Of a stretch of 64,000 nt of DNA, positions 24,195 to 34,062 are shown piece by piece (position 1 is the stretch's first letter; each line of letters opens with the position of its first letter). Source of the stretch: an uncultured Cohaesibacter sp. GTDB taxonomy: Bacteria; Pseudomonadota; Alphaproteobacteria; Rhizobiales; Cohaesibacteraceae. The position numbers were made by a program, and so were the translations under genes. Below the pieces are notes generated by a model, which ran no database searches, had not been told where the DNA came from, and was given only the letters and a program-made list of their open reading frames with translations. Location of the stretch: NCBI RefSeq assembly GCF_963676275.1, contig NZ_OY781091.1:4793001-4857000 (forward strand), in the 5' to 3' direction.

Positions 24195-26192
24195 TCACAT
24201 AAAGTCGCGCCTTACTTTTTTGCTGAAGCGCTTGGAGAAAATTTCCTCTTCCCCCTCATAGCCAGTAACCGAAGCCGACAGGATCCATTCTGTCTTCGTG
24301 CAAGTCAGCTCGGCATGCGTGCGCGTGCGCACATTCCAGCCATCTTCCCTCTCATAGCGGGTGGTGCCCTCGCAGACACCCTTCATGGATTGCGGATCAT
24401 CGGCTTGGATGGACCAGCATTCCTTGCGGCTTTCCTGACTGCGCAGCTTTGTATCCGGATGCTCCTCAAGGCCGGTATCTTCCTCGATATGATAATGGGT
24501 CATGCCCGTCATCAGATCCTTTTCGACAAAGCGGCGCGTGCTGCCCTCTTCCAGTATCTTGTATTTCGGCAAGGGATCGGCATTGTCCGGCTGCGGCATA
24601 TCGATCCTTTGATGCGCGCCCAGAAGCGGCATGGCAAGGCGAATGGAGCCCGTATCAATGGTAACGCCCGGAGCATCCGGAGAGGGCAGAATGAGCGGCC
24701 AGCTGGCCGTTGCCAGAGACAGGCGCAACCGATGGCCCGGCTTGAGGCGATAGCCACAGGCATCAAGCCGCATCGTGACGGAAACCATTTCGTCCCTCGG
24801 CATGGCTGCCGGTTCGGCATTGCCATCACGATGCGCCAGATTGAGCACACCAAAAGCAATCCTTGTCGCGGTTCCATCCGGATGCACATCAACAATGCGC
24901 GCCACCATATTTTCCCAATCCGCCGAGCAGGAAAGATCGAGGGTCAGTTCCGGCATGCCCAGATAGACAGCCGCCTCTTGCAGGGGCGCAGTTTCAAACA
25001 CCAGCGCTCCAGCATCATCGACCCGCTGATCTCCGGCCATTTCAGCATCCGGCTTCAAGGTGAACCATTCGCCCGAATGCACACCGCTATCGAGCGGTGA
25101 ACGCAGATAGACCGAACCGACCCCTGCCCCGCCGTCACCGGCGCACAGAGCCCTGTTGTCAGCCACCGAGAAAAGCGCCATTTCCGGCGCGGCCCAGTCT
25201 TGCTTGGCCACCCAGAAGCCAGGATCTTCATCGCGCCATGCCTTCGGGCGCGGCCCATCGAGGATATAGGCACGAAATTGCGGAATCGATTCGGCTCCGT
25301 TTTCCTCCTCGCGCAACCAGCGATTCCACCAGGCAATCGCCTCGCCATGGAAATCGGCTCTTGGCTTGGGCCAGGCAAAATGCGGATATTTGTGAATCCA
25401 TGGACCGATCAGCGCCTTGGCTTTCTCGCCAATGCCTTCGACGGCCTTGAGCGGCGTATTGCGATAGCCATCGGCCCATCCGGCAATCACCAGCGCCGGT
25501 GTCTCGAAGCTGTCGAATGTTTCGCAAATGGAGCCATGCTGCCAATAGGCATCGCGACGCTGATGCTCGATCCATTCCTCAAGAAAGAAGGGTTCCCCTT
25601 TCAGTCGCTCCAGCCACATCTCTTTCCATCGGTCTCCCACCAGAGCCTTGTCCGGCGAACGGGACTGATAGGTCAGCATGGTTGAGGCCCATGACAGGTT
25701 GGCATAGAGGTGACAGCCATTCTTGTAGTGAATGTCATCATTGAAGCGGTCCACGGTCGAGGCAATCGAGATGACCGCCTTGAGCGCCTCAGGCTTGAGC
25801 GCGGCGGTCTGCAGACAGTTGAAGCCGCCCCACGAAATACCCATCATGCCGACATTACCATTGGACCATGGCTGGCTGGCAATCCACGCGATCACCTCGC
25901 AGGCATCGGACAGCTCGCGCGGCGTATATTCGCCGTCAATGACACCGTCCGATTCTCCCGAGCCGCGAATATCCACCCGCACCCCGGCGATTCCCGCCTC
26001 AGCGAACACCGGATAGGTGCTTTCATCGCGCGGCGAGGTTCCATCGCGCTTGCGATAGGGGAGATATTCCAGAACAGCCGGAACAGGATCTTTCTCGGCC
26101 CCTTCCGGCATCCAGATTCGGGTGGCAAGACGGGTTCCATCCTTGAGCGGAATCCAGACGTCCTCGGAGACGGAAAAGCTACGTTTTTCCAT
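24195..26192 (-). CDS. CocE/NonD family alpha/beta hydrolase (X-Pro dipeptidyl-peptidase-like)
   Basis: A 665-residue serine hydrolase of the CocE/NonD (S15) family, which cleaves esters or amides such as cocaine, amino-acid esters or beta-lactam side chains. The nucleophile elbow is GMMGISWGGFNC with S120; GWADGYRNTPL should supply the Asp and IGPWIHKYPH the His. The C-terminal part (about 350-560) is the jelly-roll domain typical of the family. It lies 62 bases after the ABC ATPase gene on the same strand and is probably the last gene of that operon, suggesting that the imported compound is an acylated peptide or ester cleaved inside the cell. No signal peptide is present. Confidence 0.88.
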   Translation of the reverse strand: MEKRSFSVSEDVWIPLKDGTRLATRIWMPEGAEKDPVPAVLEYLPYRKRDGTSPRDESTYPVFAEAGIAGVRVDIRGSGESDGVIDGEYTPRELSDACEVIAWIASQPWSNGNVGMMGISWGGFNCLQTAALKPEALKAVISIASTVDRFNDDIHYKNGCHLYANLSWASTMLTYQSRSPDKALVGDRWKEMWLERLKGEPFFLEEWIEHQRRDAYWQHGSICETFDSFETPALVIAGWADGYRNTPLKAVEGIGEKAKALIGPWIHKYPHFAWPKPRADFHGEAIAWWNRWLREEENGAESIPQFRAYILDGPRPKAWRDEDPGFWVAKQDWAAPEMALFSVADNRALCAGDGGAGVGSVYLRSPLDSGVHSGEWFTLKPDAEMAGDQRVDDAGALVFETAPLQEAAVYLGMPELTLDLSCSADWENMVARIVDVHPDGTATRIAFGVLNLAHRDGNAEPAAMPRDEMVSVTMRLDACGYRLKPGHRLRLSLATASWPLILPSPDAPGVTIDTGSIRLAMPLLGAHQRIDMPQPDNADPLPKYKILEEGSTRRFVEKDLMTGMTHYHIEEDTGLEEHPDTKLRSQESRKECWSIQADDPQSMKGVCEGTTRYEREDGWNVRTRTHAELTCTKTEWILSASVTGYEGEEEIFSKRFSKKVRRDFM

Positions 26193-26254
26193 GATATTGC
26201 TTTCTATTCGATTTTATGTGCGCACCCGGAGTGCATTGCTGGTTTGAATGATGA

Positions 26255-27886
26255 TCAGTTACCGGCAGACTCGATCTTGCGCGAGGCAAGAACCTCTTCC
26301 AGCCAGCCCAGATGCATTTCCGGTACAGACTTGAGCAGCAGGTCGGTATAATCATCAAATGGCGGTGTCAGCACTTCCGATTTGGGTCCGAAACGAACCA
26401 GCTCACCCTGATACATCACCGCAACGCTATCGGCGATTGCCCGCACGATCGCGATATCATGCGTGATGAAAATATAGGAAAGCTGCCGCTCCTTCTGCAA
26501 ATTCAGCAGCAAGCGCAGAATGCCATCGGCCACCAGCGGATCAAGTGCGGAGGTCGGTTCATCGCAGATGATGATTTCCGGTCGCGCCGCCAGCGCCCGG
26601 GCAATCGCCACACGCTGCTTCTGTCCGCCGGAAAGCTCGGCCGGGTAACGGTCAATGAAACCATCGCCCATTTCGATCTGCTCGAGCAACTCATTGACCC
26701 GCCTGTTGCGCGCCTCGCCCCTCAGCCCTTCATAGAAGGTCAGTGGCCGTCCGATGATCTGCCCCACGGTCTGGCGCGGATTCATCGCTGTATCCGCCAT
26801 CTGATAGATCAGTTGCAACCGGCGCAGCTGATCACGGGATCGCTGCTTGAGGGCTCTGGGCAAGGGCTCGCCATCAATCCGCACCTCACCGGCCAGAGGC
26901 GGCAACAGCCCCGTCGCCACACGCGCCAGCGTGGATTTTCCCGAACCGGATTCGCCGACGATTGCCAGCGTCTGCCCCTTGGGTACATGCAGGGAGACAT
27001 CATGAAGCACCTTGATGCCGCCACTATAGGCCGCATGGATACCGCTCATCTCGAAATATTTATGTTTCTGATCAGCTGCTTCCTGATGCTTGATGCTGCG
27101 CACATTGACCAGCTCGCGGGTATAGTCCTGCTCGGGCCGCTCGATGATCTGCTCGGTCGTGCCATATTCCACCATGCCGCCATCACGCAGCACCATGATG
27201 TCATCAGACACCTGCGCCACCACAGCCAGATCGTGGGTGATATAGAGGGCGGCGGTTTCCGTCTTCTCGATGGCCAGCTTGATGGCTGCCAGAACATCGA
27301 TCTGCGTTGTCACGTCTAGCGCCGTGGTCGGTTCGTCAAACACGATGAGATCAGGCCGTGAACAAAGCGCCATCGCCGTCATCGCCCGTTGCAACTGACC
27401 GCCCGAGACCTGATGCGGATAGCGTTTGCCAAAGCTTTCCGGATCAGGCAGACCCAGAATATCGAACAGATAGGCCGCCCGCTCGCGGGCCTCGGCCTTA
27501 TTCATCAGCTTGTGCCGCAGGCTTGCTTCAATCACCTGATCACCAATCCGGTGGGCCGGATTGAAGGAGGCGGCCGCAGACTGGGACACATAGCAGACCT
27601 TGGCGCCGCGCACCGCACGGATTTCCTTGCGGCTCATCGCCAGAAGGTCTTCGCCCTCCAGCAACACCTGACCGCCGGTAATCTCGACGCCGCCGCGACC
27701 ATAGGCAAGCGCGGAAAGGCCAATGGTGGATTTACCAGCCCCCGATTCACCGATCAGTCCCAGCACCTTGCCCTTTTCCAGCGTGAAATCGATATGCTCG
27801 ACAATGGTAATCCGGACCGGATCTTCTCCGGGCGGATAGCTGGTTGCCTCGATTTTGAGGTCTTTGACTTCAAGAAGCTCAGGCAT
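26255..27886 (-). CDS. Fused dual ABC ATPase of a peptide-type importer (DppD-DppF-like)
   Basis: A 543-residue protein with two complete ABC ATPase domains. Domain 1 has Walker A GESGAGKSTIG, signature VSGGQLQRAM and Walker B LIVFDEPTTALD; domain 2 has GESGSGKSTLAR, LSGGQKQRVAIARAL and IIICDEPTSALD. This is the fused form of the DppD/DppF pair that powers dipeptide/oligopeptide/nickel-type importers. It overlaps the upstream permease gene by 8 bases. The domain between them has the usual linker. Substrate is set by the binding protein encoded at 29797-31389. Confidence 0.93.
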   Translation of the reverse strand: MPELLEVKDLKIEATSYPPGEDPVRITIVEHIDFTLEKGKVLGLIGESGAGKSTIGLSALAYGRGGVEITGGQVLLEGEDLLAMSRKEIRAVRGAKVCYVSQSAAASFNPAHRIGDQVIEASLRHKLMNKAEARERAAYLFDILGLPDPESFGKRYPHQVSGGQLQRAMTAMALCSRPDLIVFDEPTTALDVTTQIDVLAAIKLAIEKTETAALYITHDLAVVAQVSDDIMVLRDGGMVEYGTTEQIIERPEQDYTRELVNVRSIKHQEAADQKHKYFEMSGIHAAYSGGIKVLHDVSLHVPKGQTLAIVGESGSGKSTLARVATGLLPPLAGEVRIDGEPLPRALKQRSRDQLRRLQLIYQMADTAMNPRQTVGQIIGRPLTFYEGLRGEARNRRVNELLEQIEMGDGFIDRYPAELSGGQKQRVAIARALAARPEIIICDEPTSALDPLVADGILRLLLNLQKERQLSYIFITHDIAIVRAIADSVAVMYQGELVRFGPKSEVLTPPFDDYTDLLLKSVPEMHLGWLEEVLASRKIESAGN

Positions 27887-28706
27887 CGCCGCGCCCTCCT
27901 TTCAAGCTGGAAGTGCGTCTGAGCAGCCAGTCAACGACCAGATTGACGCAAATGGTCAGAATGGCAATGGCCGCACCGGGCACCAGAGCGGCGGAAATGC
28001 CGAAAATGATACCGTCTTTGTTGTCCTTGACCATGCCGCCCCAGTCCGCCGTTGGCGGCTGGATACCAAGCCCGAGGAAGGACAGGGTGGAAACAAACAG
28101 GATCGCAAAGGCAAAGCGCAGGCCAAACTCGGCCAGCAAGGGAGACAGGGTGTTGGGCAGGATCTCTCTGAGGATCACCCATGCGGTGCCCTCCCCGCGC
28201 AACCGGGCCGCTTCGACAAAATCCATGACTGCCACATCCAGCGCCACGGCCCGCCCGAGGCGGAAAACGCGGGTGCTGTCCAGCACCGCCATCACGAGGA
28301 TCAGCGTCGGCATATTCTGTGGCAATGTCGCCAGCACGACCAGCGCGAAAATGAGGGTCGGGATCGACATCATCAGGTCATTAAAGCGCGACAGGCCCAG
28401 ATCAATCCAGCCGCGGTTGGTCGCGGCAATAAAGCTCATCACGATACCCAGCGTGAAGGACAGCAGGGTTGCACAGAAGGCGACAAACAAGGTCGTCCGC
28501 GCTCCGAATATCATGCGCGAGAGGATATCCCGGCCCAGATTGTCCAGCCCGAAGAAAAACTGGTCCGAAGCAGGTGCCCAGACGTCACCCACCACCTCCG
28601 TCTCGCCATAAGGGGCGATCCATGGCGCAAAGAAGGCGCAGAAAAGGGCGATCACGATGCCAGCCATGCCAATCCACACCGAAAAAGGTATTTCTCTTAA
28701 TCTCAT
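27879..28706 (-). CDS. Peptide-type ABC transporter permease (DppC-like)
   Basis: A 275-residue inner-membrane permease with six predicted helices. The cytoplasmic coupling motif is FVEAARLRGEGTAWVILREILPN. The N-terminal region APASDQFFFGLDNLGRDILSRMIFGAR is characteristic of the C-type (DppC/OppC) subunit. The ATG at 28706 overlaps the stop of the DppB-like gene (ATGA), which is why I reject an upstream start at 28799. Confidence 0.92.
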   Translation of the reverse strand: MRLREIPFSVWIGMAGIVIALFCAFFAPWIAPYGETEVVGDVWAPASDQFFFGLDNLGRDILSRMIFGARTTLFVAFCATLLSFTLGIVMSFIAATNRGWIDLGLSRFNDLMMSIPTLIFALVVLATLPQNMPTLILVMAVLDSTRVFRLGRAVALDVAVMDFVEAARLRGEGTAWVILREILPNTLSPLLAEFGLRFAFAILFVSTLSFLGLGIQPPTADWGGMVKDNKDGIIFGISAALVPGAAIAILTICVNLVVDWLLRRTSSLKGGRGDA

Positions 28707-29704
28707 CTTGGATGCCTCAAGCGTGGGTTGGCGATAATGGCGAGAATGTCGGCGGTCATGTTGAGCGCAATATAGATGGTCGCAAAGATGAGGCCGCAAG
28801 CCTGCACCACCGGCAGATCGCGCACCGTCACCGCGTCGACCATATATTGCCCCATGCCCGGATAGACGAAGACCACCTCAACCACCACGACACCAACGAT
28901 CAGATAGGCCAGATTGAGCGCAACCACATTGATGATCGGCGCCAGGGCATTGGGTGCGGCATGCTTGACGATGATTCTGAGGCCATCAAGCCCCTTCAGC
29001 TCGGCGGTTTCCATATAGGGCGAAGACATCACCTGAATGATGGCAGCCCGCGTCATGCGCATCATATGGGCGAGCACAACCAGCACAAGGGTAGCAACGG
29101 GCAATGTTATGGCTTCAAGCCGGGTGAAAAAATCCATGCCCTCATAAACGGTCGAGGGAAAAATCGCCGTTGGGTAGGTCACCACGAAAACCATGATCAG
29201 CAGATAGCCGACAAAGAATTCGGGCAAGGACACCGCGGCCAGCGAAACGATATTGATGATCTTGTCGGGAATGCGGTTTCGATAGCGCACCGCCACCAGA
29301 CCCAGACCAACCGAAAGGGGCACCGCAACAATGGCGGCAAAAAAGGCAAGAAACAGCGAGTTGCCAAGGCGTTTGCCAATCTGCTCGCTGACGGATTTGC
29401 CGCTGGCCCAGGAATGGCCGAAATCGCCGCTCACCGCATCACCAAGCCAGGAGACATAGCGGGTCAGAAGCGGCTGATCGAGCCCGAGCTCGGAACGGAT
29501 ATTGGCCACCACCTCCGGTGTTGCCGACTGGCCCAGATAGGTGGTGGCAAAATCACCCGGCAGAGCCTCGACACCGATAAAGATCATGACGGTTACAGCC
29601 CACAGCAGCACAAAGGACAGCAACAGCCGACGAAGAATATTCGCGGCCAGAGGAAATTGCCGCGAAAAGGCGACAAATGGCCGGAAAATTGTTTGAGGGG
29701 TCAT
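28703..29704 (-). CDS. Peptide-type ABC transporter permease (DppB-like)
   Basis: A 333-residue permease of the B-type (DppB/OppB). Features are an N-terminal helix, the string GLDQPLLTRYVSWLGDAVSGDFGHSW between helices 1 and 2, and the coupling motif METAELKGLDGLRIIVKHAAPNAL. It overlaps the DppC-like gene by 4 bases and starts 92 bases after the binding-protein gene. Together with that gene and the ATPase it makes a full importer. Confidence 0.92.
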   Translation of the reverse strand: MTPQTIFRPFVAFSRQFPLAANILRRLLLSFVLLWAVTVMIFIGVEALPGDFATTYLGQSATPEVVANIRSELGLDQPLLTRYVSWLGDAVSGDFGHSWASGKSVSEQIGKRLGNSLFLAFFAAIVAVPLSVGLGLVAVRYRNRIPDKIINIVSLAAVSLPEFFVGYLLIMVFVVTYPTAIFPSTVYEGMDFFTRLEAITLPVATLVLVVLAHMMRMTRAAIIQVMSSPYMETAELKGLDGLRIIVKHAAPNALAPIINVVALNLAYLIVGVVVVEVVFVYPGMGQYMVDAVTVRDLPVVQACGLIFATIYIALNMTADILAIIANPRLRHPR

Positions 29705-29796
29705 AGGAGACCTTCTTTTGTTTATTCCACATAGGACCGTGGCGCACCACGGTCCCGCTCGTTCAGACAGCCGATCCAGCGATCGGCAATCCGCTA

Positions 29797-31389
29797 TCAG
29801 GCATCAAGCCAGACACGGCTGGCAATCTGACCATTGGAAATATCGTTGCCAATATCATGCACGAAGCCCTTGAGCGACTTGGAAGACGCATTGAGGAAAT
29901 CATTGAAGACAGGAATGATGCTGCCGCCTTCGTCGCGCACAATGACCGCCATCTGGCGATAGAGCGCCTTGCGCTTGTCATTGTCGAGCTCGGCGCGGGC
30001 ATCCAGCAGCATCTTGTCGAAATCATCCCGCTTGAAACGAGAATCATTCCAGTCGGCGCTGGAAAGATAGGATGTTGCATAACGAAGATCCTGCGTTGGC
30101 CGACCGCCCCAATAGGTGGCGCTGAAGGGTTTCACATTCCAGACATTGGACCAGTAGCCATCTGCCGGTTCGCGCTTGACCTCAATCTCGATGCCCGCCT
30201 TCTTGGCATGCTCCTGATAGAGCACGGCGGCATCCACCGCCCCCGGGAAGGCCGCGTCAGAGGTGCGCAGCAGAACCGGGCCGGAATGACCCGATTTCTT
30301 GTAATGGAACGCCGCTTTCTCAGGATCATACATGCGCTGCTCGATATCATCGGGAGCCAGCGGATAGGTGCTGTTGACCGGATAGTCATTGCCCAGCGCA
30401 CCATAACCGCCAACGATGCGATCAAGAATTTCCTGACGGTCAATGGCATATTTCATCGCAAGGCGCAGATCGTTATTATCGAACGGTGCGGTATCACAGA
30501 ACATCTGGAAGCTGTAATAGCCCTTCGCATGGGTCTGCAATATCTCAACATGCGGTGCCCGCTCCAGAAGTTTGATGGTCTTGGGCTCGACGAAATTGAT
30601 GAAATGCACCTGACGGGAAGACAGCGCCGCGATACGCGCGGTATTGTCATTCATCACGATCACTTCGACGCTATCAACGAAGCCGCGATCATCGCGCCAG
30701 TCATTTTCATTCTTCTCGAATGTGGCGCGAATGCCCGCTTCATAGCTCTGCAGTTTGAAAGGCCCGGTGCCGATTGCCGCATTGGGATCATCATAACCAC
30801 CATTGGGCTGAACCATCAGATGATAGTCGGTCAGCAGCAGCGGCAAGTCCGCATTGCCTTCTGATAAGGTGATCACCAGATCGCCGGCCTTCTCTTCAAC
30901 CGACTTGATCGAACGCAGCAGCCCCAGAGCACCGGATTTCGATTTCTCATCGGTATGGCGTTTCAGCGTTGCAACAACGTCGCCAACCGTCATCTTGGCG
31001 CCATTGTGGAAGGCAACATCCTTGCGAATCCTGAAGGTCCAGACCACAGCGTCGGCGGAAGATTCCCAAGATTGGGCAAGTCCGGGCAATGGCGCACCGG
31101 TTTGCGGATCGGATTCGACGATCTTGTCACCCCAAAGGTGATTGCACAGGAAAGAAACCGTACCCGATGCGGCCGCCGGATCCAGAACGTCTGTTGCGGA
31201 ACCGCCCTTGATACCGAGTTTGAGATTACCACCTTTTTTCGGCGTTTCCGCAGCCAGGGCCGAATCCGGAACGAGCAGACCTGAAGCCGTCATGGCAAAT
31301 CCCGCAGCAGCCGTCGCGCCCAGAAACTGGCGACGAGACAGGCCGTTTGGCAGGAATGGGTCATTGGAAACTTTCTTTTTCATAGTCAT
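29797..31389 (-). CDS. Solute-binding protein of a peptide-type ABC importer, Tat-exported
   Basis: A 530-residue family 5 extracellular solute-binding protein. The N-terminus has a twin-arginine signal (SRRQFLGATAAAG, with cleavage near ALA-AET), so it is folded before export to the periplasm. The mature part has the family pattern PLPGLAQSWESSADAVVWTFRIRKDVAFHNGAKM. GTG/ATG choices near 31389 and 31383 are close; AAAGAGTGA precedes. It is the first gene of the operon SBP-permease-permease-ATPase-CocE. The ligand is unknown; family members bind peptides, opines, nickel-chelates or sugars. Confidence 0.92.
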   Translation of the reverse strand: MTMKKKVSNDPFLPNGLSRRQFLGATAAAGFAMTASGLLVPDSALAAETPKKGGNLKLGIKGGSATDVLDPAAASGTVSFLCNHLWGDKIVESDPQTGAPLPGLAQSWESSADAVVWTFRIRKDVAFHNGAKMTVGDVVATLKRHTDEKSKSGALGLLRSIKSVEEKAGDLVITLSEGNADLPLLLTDYHLMVQPNGGYDDPNAAIGTGPFKLQSYEAGIRATFEKNENDWRDDRGFVDSVEVIVMNDNTARIAALSSRQVHFINFVEPKTIKLLERAPHVEILQTHAKGYYSFQMFCDTAPFDNNDLRLAMKYAIDRQEILDRIVGGYGALGNDYPVNSTYPLAPDDIEQRMYDPEKAAFHYKKSGHSGPVLLRTSDAAFPGAVDAAVLYQEHAKKAGIEIEVKREPADGYWSNVWNVKPFSATYWGGRPTQDLRYATSYLSSADWNDSRFKRDDFDKMLLDARAELDNDKRKALYRQMAVIVRDEGGSIIPVFNDFLNASSKSLKGFVHDIGNDISNGQIASRVWLDA

Positions 31390-31657
31390 TCACTCTTTTT
31401 GCTAACGTCGAAACAAAATGTCTTAGCCACACCATCATCCGCATAGTATTACGCAGGAGGTGACAAATGGAAAACGCAGGTCGCGCTATTTGCTGCGTGT
31501 CTCAAATGAGGGGATGCTGGTGGTCCAGACACGCATGGGAAGTGTGCCGCTAGATTAAGAGCCCCAAAGCGAATAAACAATTTCGCTTCTTTATACTTTT
31601 TTATGCTAGTTTACGCGGATACGAAAAAAAGAATATCCGACCTGAGTGGAATCACAC
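31390..31657. promoter_or_regulatory. Divergent promoter region, ABC importer / HTH regulator
   Basis: This 268-base gap separates the leftward importer operon from the rightward regulator. The right part (31570-31630) is AT-rich with T-runs. No clear operator palindrome was found. By position it should hold both promoters and the regulator binding site. Confidence 0.5.
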
Positions 31658-32446
31658 GTGCAAACCAGCAACTTCATCGAAAATCTCCGCTATGCCTGCA
31701 GCCAGAGACATTCCGTTTCCCAGATCTGCCGCGAAATCGGTCTCAACCGGCAGCAATTCAACCGCTATATCAATGGTTCCTCCAAACCTTCCGCATATAA
31801 TCTAAACCGGATTGCCCGCTATTTTGCGCTTCAGCCTGACGATTTCGAAACCGCCCCTTCGCTCTTTTCCAACCGGCTTGAAAAGGCCCGCAAGGGCAAT
31901 GTCAGCAAGGATCCGATAGAGGAAGGCTTTCCCGGCGACATTCGCGCCTTGAGGCGGCATCTGGGCTATTACCAGACCTATCACATCTCGCTCTCATGGC
32001 CTGATTCGGTGATTTGCTCCTGCAGCCGACTTGAAGAGCAAGACGGACAGATCATCTCCAAATCGATCGAGCGCATCCGCAATGTCGAATTGGAAATCAC
32101 CCAATTTGTCAAATATAAGGGCAAGGTCGCCTATATGCGGGATCGCATCTTTCTGCTTGAAACCGCCATCGCCGGAGACCCCATCATCAGCCAGACGGTT
32201 CTCCTTCCCTTTCAGGAGCATCAGCAGCTCTATCTCAAGGGGCTATGCACCGGCATTTCATGGCGCAACCAGAATCTGCCCTATGCGACGCTGATGATCT
32301 GGCGCTATCTGGGCACCAACCCGGACAAACGCGCCATGCTTGGCCGCTGCGGCATCATCTCGCCCCGCTCGCGTCGCCTGTCGCCAACGGTGAAAAAATT
32401 CCTGCTCTCGGGCAATATGGAAAAAGCCATGCTGCAATTGCCATGA
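31658..32446 (+). CDS. HTH regulator with unclassified C-terminal domain
   Basis: A 262-residue protein. Residues about 10-55 form an XRE-like helix-turn-helix (VSQICREIGLNRQQFNRYINGSSKPSAYNLNRIARYF). The remaining 200 residues (HLGYYQTYHISLSWPDSVICSCSR onward) match no domain I can name; they are rich in beta-like stretches and end in a basic tail. I prefer the GTG at 31658, with AGTGGA upstream, over GTG 31646. Being divergent from the importer/CocE operon, it probably regulates it, with the C-terminal part possibly sensing the substrate. Confidence 0.75.
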   Translation: MQTSNFIENLRYACSQRHSVSQICREIGLNRQQFNRYINGSSKPSAYNLNRIARYFALQPDDFETAPSLFSNRLEKARKGNVSKDPIEEGFPGDIRALRRHLGYYQTYHISLSWPDSVICSCSRLEEQDGQIISKSIERIRNVELEITQFVKYKGKVAYMRDRIFLLETAIAGDPIISQTVLLPFQEHQQLYLKGLCTGISWRNQNLPYATLMIWRYLGTNPDKRAMLGRCGIISPRSRRLSPTVKKFLLSGNMEKAMLQLP

Positions 32447-32472
32447 CACGCATCGCGGCGCGAAAAACAAAA

Positions 32473-32502
32473 GAGGCGCCAAACCCTTCGGTTCCGCGCC
32501 TC
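32473..32502 (-). terminator. Terminator after the alcohol dehydrogenase gene
   Basis: GAGGCGC and GCGCCTC pair around a loop containing CCCTTCGGTT. On the minus strand TTTTGTTTTT follows. It lies 47 bases beyond the dehydrogenase stop. Confidence 0.75.
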
Positions 32503-32548
32503 GCCAATAATATCGACTGGATTGTCAGCCGGTTTCAGAAACCGTGCA

Positions 32549-33595
32549 TCAGGCCTTGAGGCTCTTCATATCGATAACGAAACGATATTTGACATCCGAG
32601 CTTTCCAGCCGCTCATAGGCCTTATTGATATCCTGGATATTGATCATCTCCACTTCCGGGTGAATACCGAAACGGGCACAGAAATCTAAGCATTCCTGCG
32701 TTTCCTTGATACCACCGATGATCGAGCCCGCAACCCGGCGGCGACCACGGATCATGAAGGGTGTTGTCAGCTCTTCCAGAGGGCCGATCTGGCCGACCAG
32801 ACACAGGGTTCCATCGATATCAAGCAGTGGCAGATAGGGATTGATGTCATGCTTGACCGGAACCGTATCGATGATCAGGTCGAACCCGTTGGCGGAGGCC
32901 TTCATCTGTTCCTCATCCTTGGAAACGAGAAAGTCATGAGCACCCAGATCCATGGCATCCTTGCGCTTGCCTTCAGAACGGGAGATCACCGTCACGATCG
33001 CGCCCATGGCATGAGCCAGCTTGATCGCCATGTGACCAAGGCCACCCATGCCGACAACACCAACGCGAGACCCCGGCCCGACATTCCATTCGCGCAAGGG
33101 CGAATAGGTGGTGATACCGGCACAAAGCAACGGTGCAGCCTTGCTGATATCCAGCCCTTCGGGTACGCGCAGCACGAATTCTTCCCGTGCGATGAGGTTG
33201 TTCGAATATCCCCCTTGCGTGATATCCCCCGTCTGGCGATCCGGCGCATTATAGGTACCGGTCCAGCCCTCGCGGCAATATTGCTCATGGTCCTTCTTGC
33301 ACTGGTCGCATTCCTGACAGCTGTCGATCATGCAGCCAACGGCGACCACATCGCCAACCCTGAATTTGGAAACATCCGGCCCCACTTCGGTTACCCGCCC
33401 GACAATTTCATGGCCCGGAACGCAAGGATAGACGGTCTTGGCCCAGTCATCCTTCACATAATGCAGATCGGAGTGGCAAACCCCGCAATAAAGAATATCC
33501 ATGGCGACATCATTATTTCTGAGAGTGCGCCGTTCAAAGGAAAAAGGCTCTAGCGGACTTCCTACCGAATATGCAGCATATCCAATTGATTTCAT
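32549..33595 (-). CDS. Zinc-dependent NAD(P) alcohol dehydrogenase
   Basis: A 348-residue medium-chain dehydrogenase. The catalytic-zinc region is CGVCHSDLHYVKDDWAKTVYPCVPGHE, and the structural-zinc cysteines sit in SCQECDQCKKDHEQYC. The cofactor motif GVVGMGGLGHMAIKLAHAMGA is a Rossmann GxGGxG. It belongs to the YahK/cinnamyl-alcohol type of broad-range aldehyde reductases. The ATG at 33595, preceded by AAGGA, is preferred to one at 33640. It is monocistronic. The physiological aldehyde is unknown. Confidence 0.93.
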   Translation of the reverse strand: MKSIGYAAYSVGSPLEPFSFERRTLRNNDVAMDILYCGVCHSDLHYVKDDWAKTVYPCVPGHEIVGRVTEVGPDVSKFRVGDVVAVGCMIDSCQECDQCKKDHEQYCREGWTGTYNAPDRQTGDITQGGYSNNLIAREEFVLRVPEGLDISKAAPLLCAGITTYSPLREWNVGPGSRVGVVGMGGLGHMAIKLAHAMGAIVTVISRSEGKRKDAMDLGAHDFLVSKDEEQMKASANGFDLIIDTVPVKHDINPYLPLLDIDGTLCLVGQIGPLEELTTPFMIRGRRRVAGSIIGGIKETQECLDFCARFGIHPEVEMINIQDINKAYERLESSDVKYRFVIDMKSLKA

Positions 33596-34062
33596 TTGAT
33601 TATCCTTGAAATATCCTCTCTCCGAGGCCTGCCCGCACACCCATCATCGCTCGAGGCGACCAACGGTCATCTCGCACGGGGCAATGATCAATCAGAAAAC
33701 TGGCAAAGAGCATGGAATCAGGACTTGGGAAGGTGATGATGTTTCTTCTTGGCACGCCCGGCAGCCCTCAAACCCGCCAGACAAGCAGCAACCAGTGACC
33801 GAGCGCTTGATTTGCGCGCCAGACCCGATCGAGGCGCTTGCGCAGCAAAATTGCTCATCAGTGAGTAAAACGCTTTTGCCCCCTCATTGCAACAAACGAA
33901 AAAATCCTCCCGCCATGACCTTTTGTTTGTCCACCAACATAAAAAAGCTGCCGCCGAACCAGCATCGGCGACAGCTTCGATCAGGGAGTGGGACATAACA
34001 CTCCCCCGTCAGGGCCACCTGAAGACGCTCCCGATATCTTCAGTCGCCCTTCCGGCACTATC
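33596..34062. other. Intergenic region between adh and the NosY-like gene
   Basis: About 467 bases. It contains the terminator of the NEW3/ABC operon (33939-33978) and presumably the promoter of the dehydrogenase near 33600-33700. Several frames of 70-130 codons cross it but none shows a recognisable pattern or ribosome site. Confidence 0.5.
33939..33978 (-). terminator. Terminator of the NEW3/ABC-2 operon
   Basis: AAGCTG-C-CGCCGA pairs with TCGGCG-A-CAGCTT; on the minus strand TTTTTTATG follows. It lies about 85 bases past the permease stop at 34063. Confidence 0.8.

Noticed and set aside
28469-29734. 421-codon plus-strand frame opposite the permease genes
   Set aside because: Antisense to two permeases with clear family motifs and ATGA overlaps; composition is His/Arg/Gln-rich.
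33718-33996. 92-codon minus-strand frame after the NosY-like gene
   Set aside because: It spans the terminator hairpin at 33939-33978 and shows no family resemblance.
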